Shown piece after piece: positions 1 through 4,630 of a DNA stretch of 5,164 bases. Position numbers and translations under genes: made by a program. The first letter of the stretch is position 1; every line of letters starts with the position of its first letter. Origin of the DNA: Microbacteriaceae bacterium (GTDB taxonomy: Bacteria; Actinomycetota; Actinomycetes; Actinomycetales; Microbacteriaceae). The notes under the pieces are model-generated. The model was not told the origin of the DNA. It saw only the letters and a list, made by a program, of their open reading frames with translations, and did no database searches. The stretch is taken from positions 1-5,164 of the forward strand of contig RFQD01000111.1 of NCBI GenBank assembly GCA_009925875.1, in the 5' to 3' direction.

Positions 1-274
1 GCGAGAGTTCGAGCACCTTCTTGGCGCGTGGCGTGAACGGGATGTGCCCGGTCGGTTGTTGCTGGCCTTGACCGATGATGTCTTGAACTTGCTCGCGCAC
101 GGCGTCGAGCGAAATGTTGAGTGACTCCAGAGCCTTAGCAGCGACTCCCTCACCTTCATGGATGAGGCCAAGCAAAATGTGCTCCGTGCCGATGTAGTTA
201 TGGTTGAGCATCTTGGCCTCTTCTTGTGCCAAGACAACGACGCGGCGGGCGCGGTCGGTAAATCTCTCAAACAT
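1..274 (-). CDS. clpC: ClpC, ATP-dependent Clp protease ATP-binding subunit (N-terminal fragment, 3' end outside window)
   Basis: ClpC is a cytoplasmic Hsp100/AAA+ unfoldase that feeds substrates to the ClpP peptidase. The visible 91 residues start [20 protein letters not shown] and continue through the first Clp_N repeat ([24 protein letters not shown], about residues 26-49) into the second ([12 protein letters not shown], about residues 80-91). That is the usual ClpC/ClpA N-domain used for adaptor and substrate binding. The two AAA+ modules lie beyond the left edge. The ATG at 274-272 is supported by an AAGGAG Shine-Dalgarno sequence (288-283) with 8-nt spacing and by the canonical MFERFT start. 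The gene is transcribed away from the pirin gene, and the shared intergenic region holds a candidate ClgR operator, consistent with known ClgR control of clp genes in actinobacteria. Within the visible part nothing is broken. Identification is very secure; the remainder cannot be judged. Confidence 0.97.
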   Translation of the reverse strand, partial: MFERFTDRARRVVVLAQEEAKMLNHNYIGTEHILLGLIHEGEGVAAKALESLNISLDAVREQVQDIIGQGQQQPTGHIPFTPRAKKVLELS

Positions 275-282
275 GTGGTCAA

Positions 283-288
283 CTCCTT
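283..288 (-). promoter_or_regulatory. Ribosome binding site of clpC
   Basis: The minus strand reads AAGGAG, ending 8 nt before the clpC ATG. This is a near-perfect anti-16S match and fixes the start codon. Confidence 0.85.
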
Positions 289-325
289 GATTGTGCTGGA
301 GCGGTGTGCCGCATCCATCTCTTTG

Positions 326-356
326 AGGGTAACGAGCCGAGCTCAAGAAAAGTCCC
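326..356 (-). promoter_or_regulatory. Candidate clpC promoter (heat-shock sigma-like and/or vegetative -10)
   Basis: On the minus strand GGGAC (356-352) is followed after 18 nt by GTT (333-331). This resembles the actinobacterial SigH-type pattern (GGAA..., about 17-20 nt, GTT) with one deviation in the -35. Overlapping it is TACCCT (331-326), which fits the relaxed TAnnnT -10 of vegetative actinobacterial promoters, but I see no good -35 for that reading. A start site near 319 would put the centre of the upstream ClgR-like box near -48, a reasonable activator position. Regulation of clpC by SigH and ClgR is known in Corynebacterium and relatives. The assignment here is inference from short matches. 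Confidence 0.35.
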
Positions 357-392
357 GTGTTCGCCGTAGGCGTGAGCACCGTCCGAGCTCGG
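337..392. repeat. Inverted repeat CCGAGCTC/GAGCTCGG flanking the ClgR-like box
   Basis: CCGAGCTC at 337-344 is the exact reverse complement of GAGCTCGG at 385-392, with 40 bp between them that contain the candidate ClgR box. Because GAGCTC is itself palindromic, the two copies can also be read as direct repeats of CCGAGCTC (337-344 and 383-390). The repeat could be an operator pair for another regulator, or chance in a GC-rich spacer. Confidence 0.3.
359..376 (-). promoter_or_regulatory. Candidate ClgR operator upstream of clpC
   Basis: Read on the clpC coding strand, the site is CTCACGCCTACGGCGAAC. I recall the corynebacterial ClgR consensus as WNNWCGCYNANRGCGWWS. This site fits it everywhere except the first base (C instead of W). 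The core CGCC-TAC-GGCG (362-372) is a perfect 4-bp inverted repeat around a 3-bp spacer. ClgR is a Cro/C1-type activator of clpC and clpP1P2 in actinobacteria, and this box sits in the clpC promoter region, so both sequence and position agree. The box is also about 30 bp upstream of the pirin start, so it could affect that gene too. Confidence 0.5.
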
Positions 393-393
393 T

Positions 394-399
394 TAGGGT
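394..399 (+). promoter_or_regulatory. Candidate -10 element giving a near-leaderless pirin mRNA
   Basis: TAGGGT fits the TAnnnT actinobacterial -10 and ends 5 bp before the GTG start at 405. Transcription would therefore begin at or next to the start codon. The same bases offer AGGGTGA (395-401) as a Shine-Dalgarno sequence, but its 3-nt spacing to GTG is short. A leaderless transcript is common in actinobacteria and would explain this arrangement. No convincing -35 is visible. Confidence 0.3.
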
Positions 400-404
400 G
401 AATC

Positions 405-1343
405 GTGAGCGTTGTTCGTCCCCGGGAGGTGCCACTCGGTGGCCTTCGCGCGATCACGGTTCGGCGGACACTGCCCAATCGAGAGCGAACCACCATTGGC
501 GCATGGTGCTTCATCGACCACTTTGGGCCCCACCGCGTCGCTGACGCGGGGGGCATGTCTGTTGCACCGCATCCGCACACCGGTCTGCAAACGGTGTCGT
601 GGCTGTTCTCCGGCGAGATCGAGCATCGAGATAGCGTGGGCTCGCGCCAACTCGTCTCCCCCGGTCAGCTCAACCTCATGACCGCCGGGCGAGGAATTGC
701 GCATTCGGAAGAGTCGACAGTCGACAGCGTGTGGGTACATGGCGTGCAATTGTGGGTCGCGCTTCCCGAGGAGTATCGCCACGTGGGTCCGTTCTTCGAG
801 CACGTCGTGCCGCCCCGCGTGGTGCTTCCCACCATGAACGACGCCGGTGAGGCACTCGTCACGGTTTTTGTTGGCTCTCTCTTGGGCGTCGAATCGCCGG
901 CAAAAACTTTTTCTCCGCTCGTTGGGGCAGAACTTGTCATCCCCGCTCAGTCATCGGTAGAAATGCCGGTCAATCCCGACTTTGAGCACGGTTTCTTAGT
1001 GGATCAGGGGACCCTGCGTGTCAACGGTGAATTCGGGGAGCACGCCGACCTCATTTATCTCGATCGAGGTCTGACTCATCTCGAGCTGTCTTCGGGATCG
1101 CAACCCGTTCGGGCTATCCTGCTCGGAGGTACCCCGTTCACTGAACCCATCGTCATGTGGTGGAACTTCATTGCTCGCACCCACGACGAAATCGTGGCTC
1201 TTCGGGACGAGTGGCAGCGTGACGTCGTCGAGGGACTCGACGCGGGCGGACGCTACGGTCACGTCAACTTCGATGGTCTGCCCATTCCCGCACCAGAGAT
1301 GCCGAGCGTTCGCCTTCGCGCCCGGGCAACGACTCGGGCATAA
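405..1343 (+). CDS. Pirin family protein (bicupin)
   Basis: This is a 312-residue protein with the pirin N-terminal cupin (about residues 5-125) and the pirin C-terminal cupin (about 170-285). The N-terminal metal site is intact: H56 and H58 in PHPHTG, and H100 and E102 in GRGIAHSE, which match the three His and one Glu that bind Fe in human pirin and E. coli YhhW. Other family hallmarks are [11 protein letters not shown] (32-42), the [11 protein letters not shown] stretch and the C-terminal [17 protein letters not shown]. Known pirins vary in role: some have quercetin 2,3-dioxygenase activity, others bind regulators or enzymes, so the substrate here is unknown. The GTG start is chosen because pirin homology begins immediately ([21 protein letters not shown]). 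It is divergent from clpC and 107 bp upstream of the SDR-YbaK gene on the same strand, so co-transcription is possible. It is probably cytoplasmic, as there is no signal peptide. Confidence 0.92.
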   Translation: MSVVRPREVPLGGLRAITVRRTLPNRERTTIGAWCFIDHFGPHRVADAGGMSVAPHPHTGLQTVSWLFSGEIEHRDSVGSRQLVSPGQLNLMTAGRGIAHSEESTVDSVWVHGVQLWVALPEEYRHVGPFFEHVVPPRVVLPTMNDAGEALVTVFVGSLLGVESPAKTFSPLVGAELVIPAQSSVEMPVNPDFEHGFLVDQGTLRVNGEFGEHADLIYLDRGLTHLELSSGSQPVRAILLGGTPFTEPIVMWWNFIARTHDEIVALRDEWQRDVVEGLDAGGRYGHVNFDGLPIPAPEMPSVRLRARATTRA

Positions 1344-1440
1344 TTTCACGCGCGACGTGGCTCAGTCCTTGCGCGTTTCGTGGCTAACTTCGTTAGAGAA
1401 TGGTGACGCCACCCAGTGTCTGCCGTCCGCACATTTCACC

Positions 1441-1445
1441 AAGGA
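1441..1445 (+). promoter_or_regulatory. Ribosome binding site selecting the ATG at 1451
   Basis: AAGGA lies 5 nt before ATG 1451. The in-frame ATG at 1400 has no comparable site, and the 17 residues it would add (MVTPPSVCRPHISPRNS) resemble no family sequence. The Rossmann beta strand begins soon after the 1451 start. Confidence 0.75.
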
Positions 1446-1450
1446 ATTCA

Positions 1451-2878
1451 ATGTCTGCGACATCCGAACCGGAACACGTCATCATCGGATTTGGAAACGT
1501 GGGTCGCCACGTAGCGCGTCAGCTAATCGACGACGGTCGCGCCGTGACCATCGTCACGCGTTCGGCGCCACGTAACCCAGAACAGGGTGCACGTCATGTC
1601 GTCGGGAGCTTGGCTGACCTGCGTGGATTGTGGCGCAGTATCCCCTCAGCCGACGTGATTTACAACTGTGCAAATCCGCCCTATCAGCACTGGTGGCGGC
1701 ACTGGCCATTCATTACCCAAGCGGTCAACGCCTTTGCCCAATCCACCGGAGCGGTCATCGCCACGGTCTCCAACCTCTACGGATACGGACGCGCGCGTAG
1801 CCCGTTGCGCGAGGATCTGGCACTACGGGCCACTTTTCGCAATGGACGGATTCGCGCCGACGCGTGGACAGAGACACTCCAATTGCATCGCAAGGGGCTT
1901 ATCCGAGCGGTCGAAGTTCGCGCGGCTGACTTTGTCTGCCCCGGGCCGCAAAGTCGCGTCGGCGACCGAGTAGTCCCCCGCGTATTGTCTGGAAAGGCAG
2001 TGCAGCTTCTCGGAAATGTCACAACCGAGCATTCGTGGACGTTCACGGCGGACGTTGCGCGCGCGCTCATCACAGCCGCAAACGACCCGCGCGGGCTCGG
2101 CCGCGCATGGCACGTTCCGTCCAACCCGGCACGCACGCAAACTCAAGTCGTGAACGACATCGCCGACGTTGCCGGAGTGAAACACGTCAAAGTTTCGTCG
2201 CTGTCAGCGTCCACGGTTGGACTTGTTTCGCTCGTCAATCCCGTCGTTCGCGAACTTCGCGAAACGGACTACCAGTTCGCGAGACCGTTCATCATGGATT
2301 CTTCGGCCTTCACATCCACGTTTGGCCTCGAACCCACGCCCTGGCGAACGGGTTTGGCCGACCTCGTGGCGCACTACGACAATGGTAAGGACATGGGTGA
2401 CGTTACGGATTATCCAGAGTCGGTGGAGCGGTTTCGCGCAGCCCTGCACGCGTGTGGGGCCTTGGGCGAGCCGATCAAATTGGACGAGAACGCGCATACC
2501 GCGACTGCGGCAGCCGAGGGATTGGGCATTTCCCCGGCCCAAATTGCGAACTCTCTCGTCTTTCTCGCCGACGGAGCACCCGTGCTGGTCATGTCCTCCG
2601 GAGGTCACCGCGTCGACCCGGACAAGATTTCGCGCGCGCTCGGTGGAGCCGTCATCACGAAGGCCAACGCCGATGACGTGCGTTCCGCCACCGGCTATGT
2701 GATTGGTGGGGTGAGCCCGGTTGGTCTGGCCACAACAATGCCCACTCTCGTGGACACCAAGCTGGCCGAATTTGACGAAGTGTGGTCGGCCGGCGGTCAT
2801 CCTGCCTGGGTTTATCGCACCACGTTTGACGAGCTGGTTCGCATGACGGGCGGGACCCCCGCCTCCGTGGGCGAGTAG
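1451..2878 (+). CDS. Fusion protein: atypical NAD(P)-binding SDR/epimerase domain plus YbaK/ProX-type aminoacyl-tRNA deacylase-like domain
   Basis: This is a 475-residue protein with two complete domains. Residues about 8-310 form an extended-SDR/NAD-dependent epimerase-like Rossmann fold: HVIIGFGNVGRHVARQL carries the dinucleotide motif G13-F-G15-N-V-G18, followed by DVIYNCANPPY (68-78), the strand and turn ending SNLYGYG (107-113) and a C-terminal substrate lobe. The usual YxxxK catalytic pair is not seen where expected (NGRIRADAW, 131-139), so it may be an atypical or non-redox member; the substrate is unknown. Residues about 323-470 form a YbaK/EbsC domain (PF04073): LDENAHTATAAAEGLGI, SGGHRVDPDKISRALGG, ATGYVIGGVSPVG (413-425) and SAGGHPAWVYRTTFDEL. 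E. coli YbaK hydrolyses Cys-tRNA(Pro). The position of its functional Lys46 (VYKTLL) aligns here with N367 (IANSLVF), so deacylase activity is uncertain. The SDR part ends where stand-alone homologues end, and M315 would begin a normal 161-residue YbaK. It converges on cls. Confidence 0.88.
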   Translation: MSATSEPEHVIIGFGNVGRHVARQLIDDGRAVTIVTRSAPRNPEQGARHVVGSLADLRGLWRSIPSADVIYNCANPPYQHWWRHWPFITQAVNAFAQSTGAVIATVSNLYGYGRARSPLREDLALRATFRNGRIRADAWTETLQLHRKGLIRAVEVRAADFVCPGPQSRVGDRVVPRVLSGKAVQLLGNVTTEHSWTFTADVARALITAANDPRGLGRAWHVPSNPARTQTQVVNDIADVAGVKHVKVSSLSASTVGLVSLVNPVVRELRETDYQFARPFIMDSSAFTSTFGLEPTPWRTGLADLVAHYDNGKDMGDVTDYPESVERFRAALHACGALGEPIKLDENAHTATAAAEGLGISPAQIANSLVFLADGAPVLVMSSGGHRVDPDKISRALGGAVITKANADDVRSATGYVIGGVSPVGLATTMPTLVDTKLAEFDEVWSAGGHPAWVYRTTFDELVRMTGGTPASVGE

Positions 2879-2889
2879 CAGACTATTTC

Positions 2890-2918
2890 GACGTCAGCGC
2901 TATTGCAGCGCCGACGTC
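2890..2918. terminator. Hairpin in the convergent gap, candidate bidirectional terminator
   Basis: Bases 2890-2901 pair with 2907-2918 (GACGTCaGCGCT against AGCGCcGACGTC), giving a 12-position stem with one A-C mismatch and a 5-nt loop ATTGC. It starts 12 bp after the SDR-YbaK stop and overlaps the cls stop codon and its last codons, so it could end transcripts from both sides. Neither strand has a run of T after the stem; on the minus strand it is followed by GAAATAG. Actinobacterial terminators often lack a U-tract, but the assignment remains tentative. Confidence 0.5.
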
Positions 2919-4378
2919 AGGCGAGCAAGGCCATCGAGCACCGTGGAGAAGAATGGCTGACGCTTCCAATCCTCGAGCGTGAGTTGACGACTCATGTCGC
3001 GATAAGACTGTTCGACGTCACGCATCTGATGAACGAATTCTTTTCCCCGAACGAGAAGTGACACTTCCAAATTCAAGGAGAACGACCGCATGTCCATGTT
3101 GCTCGAACCAATGACCGCGACGTCGTTGTCGATGCTGATGTGCTTCGAATGCAAAATTGTGGGCGCTTTGTAAAGCCAAATCACGACGCCCGCCTTGAGG
3201 AGAGCCTCGTAGTAGGAGCGTTGCGCGTGATACACCAACGCCTGATCACCCTCTTCAGAAACAAAAAGTTCGACGTGCACGCCCCGGCGCGTGGCGGTCG
3301 TGATGGCATACATCAACGACTCATCGGGGACAAAATACGGTGACGTAATGATGATCTTGCTCGTTGCCGCGTAAAGCAACGCGAGAAACAACCGCAAGTT
3401 GTTTTCGGTCGGAAAACCCGGACCGCTGGGCACAATTTGACAGTCGAGGTTGGCCTCGCTCGCATAGCGGCGCTGTGGTGGCGATTCTGCAGCGGGAAGC
3501 AACTCATCACGCTCGCTGTACCAATCCGTAACAAAAATTACGTCGAGTCCGCGAACGATGGGACCTTGGAGGCGCACCATGGCGTCTTTCCAGTGAAGGC
3601 CGCGTCGCAGATTGGACTTTTTCAAATACGACGAATCGATCATGTTTTGCGACCCCATCCACCCAATGACGCCGTCGATGACGATGAGCTTTCGGTGGTT
3701 ACGCAAGTCGGGTCGTTCATATTTTCGCTGCAACGGAGCAAAGGGCAACATGAGATCCCAGTCGACTCCCATGGCGGTGAGACGTCGCCGAGTTGCCCGA
3801 TAACTCACTGTCCGCAGGCCGGCCACGTGGTCAAACAGGACGCGAATTTTTACGCCTCGAGCAATCGCCTTCTCCATCGCCACGAATAACGGCTCGGTCA
3901 CCGTGTCGGTCGAAAAAATGTAGAACTCGATGTGCACAAACTTTTTCGCCGAGTCAATGTCGGCGGCGATGCGCGCAATCGTGTTGTCGTAATCGATCAT
4001 CAGCTCGGCGTCGTTGCCCGACGAGATAGGCAAGGCGCCAAGCTCTCGATTGAGACGAACAATCTGCTTGAGCCACAAGGGCCATTTTTGATCCTTCGGC
4101 ACAAGCTCAACGTCACGAGTGGCCTCGACGATGAACTTGTTAATTTCCTGCTGCTTGCGGCGTCGACGACGTCCCAGTCGCGGACTGCCGATGAGCAGGA
4201 ACAACAGAACGCCCACATACGGGATGAAGAAAATTGCGAGAAGCCATGCCATGGCGGATCCGGGTCGTCGGTTGCGCGGAACGATAATGACGGCGACAAC
4301 ACGAATCACGAGATCGACAACGATGGCCGAAATTGTGAGCCAAAACGACCATGAATAGACGGTTTCCGAACCTGTCAT
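2900..4378 (-). CDS. cls: Cardiolipin synthase (phospholipase D superfamily)
   Basis: This is a 492-residue membrane enzyme that should make cardiolipin from phosphatidylglycerol-type substrates at the cytoplasmic membrane. Two hydrophobic helices lie at about 11-33 and 41-64 (the PLDc_N region with WLLAIFFIPYVGVLLFLLIGSP), followed by a basic stretch RLGRRRRRK. The two PLD/HKD motifs are complete: H228-R-K230-x4-D235 followed by GSQN, and H410-S-K412-x4-D417 followed by GSSNMDMRS. Domain order and length match bacterial ClsA-type enzymes, about 480-510 residues. The ATG at 4378 is preferred over an in-frame TTG two codons upstream because AGGCGAG (4394-4388) lies 9 nt before the ATG but only 3 nt before the TTG. 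It follows the small membrane protein gene by 22 bp and is probably co-transcribed with it and lysS. Some actinobacteria instead use a CDP-alcohol phosphatidyltransferase-type cardiolipin synthase; this one is clearly PLD-type. Confidence 0.95.
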   Translation of the reverse strand: MTGSETVYSWSFWLTISAIVVDLVIRVVAVIIVPRNRRPGSAMAWLLAIFFIPYVGVLLFLLIGSPRLGRRRRRKQQEINKFIVEATRDVELVPKDQKWPLWLKQIVRLNRELGALPISSGNDAELMIDYDNTIARIAADIDSAKKFVHIEFYIFSTDTVTEPLFVAMEKAIARGVKIRVLFDHVAGLRTVSYRATRRRLTAMGVDWDLMLPFAPLQRKYERPDLRNHRKLIVIDGVIGWMGSQNMIDSSYLKKSNLRRGLHWKDAMVRLQGPIVRGLDVIFVTDWYSERDELLPAAESPPQRRYASEANLDCQIVPSGPGFPTENNLRLFLALLYAATSKIIITSPYFVPDESLMYAITTATRRGVHVELFVSEEGDQALVYHAQRSYYEALLKAGVVIWLYKAPTILHSKHISIDNDVAVIGSSNMDMRSFSLNLEVSLLVRGKEFVHQMRDVEQSYRDMSRQLTLEDWKRQPFFSTVLDGLARLTSALQ

Positions 4379-4387
4379 GAGCAACTA

Positions 4388-4394
4388 CTCGCCT
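4388..4394 (-). promoter_or_regulatory. Likely ribosome binding site of cls
   Basis: The minus strand reads AGGCGAG, 9 nt before the ATG at 4378. It is an imperfect match, but the spacing favours this ATG over the nearby TTG at 4384. Confidence 0.45.
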
Positions 4395-4400
4395 GACGTC

Positions 4401-4586
4401 TCATCGCTTGTCCGTGGTCTGCGAGGGAAGTCCGCGCTTCGCTCGTTCTTGCGCTTCGATCTTGGCGAACTCATCGCGCTCCGTTCGATCGGCTCGCAAA
4501 ATAGAACGAATGATAAGCCAAAACAACACACCAAGAATGGCCGTCGGGGTGACGGACCACAGCGCATTGACCCACCAATTGTCCAT
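4401..4586 (-). CDS. Small conserved-looking single-pass membrane protein
   Basis: This is a 61-residue protein of unknown function. Residues about 8-29 (ALWSVTPTAILGVLFWLIIRSI) form one hydrophobic helix after a short tryptophan-rich N-terminus (MDNWWVN). The tail is highly charged and probably helical (RADRTERDEFAKIEAQERAKRG, with no hydrophobic segment) and likely cytoplasmic by the positive-inside rule. I recall similar short proteins with the NALWSVTPT and RADRTER pattern encoded beside lysS in Microbacteriaceae; this is recognition, not a search. The gene starts 44 bp after the lysS stop and ends 22 bp before cls, which supports an operon. Its Shine-Dalgarno sequence is weak, suggesting translation linked to upstream lysS. 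The good membrane topology, operon spacing and family resemblance make it a real gene rather than a chance frame. Its role could be as an accessory membrane subunit, but nothing shows for which partner. Confidence 0.8.
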   Translation of the reverse strand: MDNWWVNALWSVTPTAILGVLFWLIIRSILRADRTERDEFAKIEAQERAKRGLPSQTTDKR

Positions 4587-4630
4587 GGGCTCAGCCTAGT
4601 CGCGCACTCATCGCCGAGTGATAATGCACC

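Noticed and set aside
158..544. 128-codon plus-strand frame spanning the clpC start and the pirin 5' end
   Set aside because: It is antisense to clpC, crosses the promoter region and runs out of frame into the pirin gene; low-complexity arginine-rich product.
1356..1385. CGTGGCT direct repeat (1356-1362 and 1379-1385)
   Set aside because: Seven bases in a GC-rich spacer with no symmetry or further context; chance is the simplest explanation.
1384..1396. CTAAC-TTC-GTTAG inverted repeat between the pirin and SDR-YbaK genes, with TTGCGC (1369) and TAGAGA (1394) as a possible promoter
   Set aside because: The stem is only 5 bp with a 3-nt loop, and the promoter spacing of 19 with a poor -35 is too weak to claim either a terminator or a promoter.
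1400..1450. Upstream ATG giving 17 extra residues to the SDR-YbaK protein
   Set aside because: It has no Shine-Dalgarno sequence and no family-like residues; ATG 1451 has AAGGA at 5-nt spacing.
2204..2800. 198-codon open frame on the minus strand
   Set aside because: It lies wholly inside the SDR-YbaK gene in antisense, shows no recognisable domain, and the plus-strand frame has clear family motifs throughout.
3437..3889. 150-codon plus-strand frame
   Set aside because: It is antisense to cls over the region encoding the first HKD motif and has no family features; typical of GC-rich shadow frames.
4382..4384. TTG as an alternative start for cls, two codons upstream
   Set aside because: The only Shine-Dalgarno-like sequence is 3 nt from it; the ATG at 4378 has 9-nt spacing.
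4605..4620. CACTC/GAGTG hairpin between lysS and the small membrane protein gene
   Set aside because: It is a 5-bp stem with no T-run; too weak for a terminator and unlikely within a closely spaced unit.
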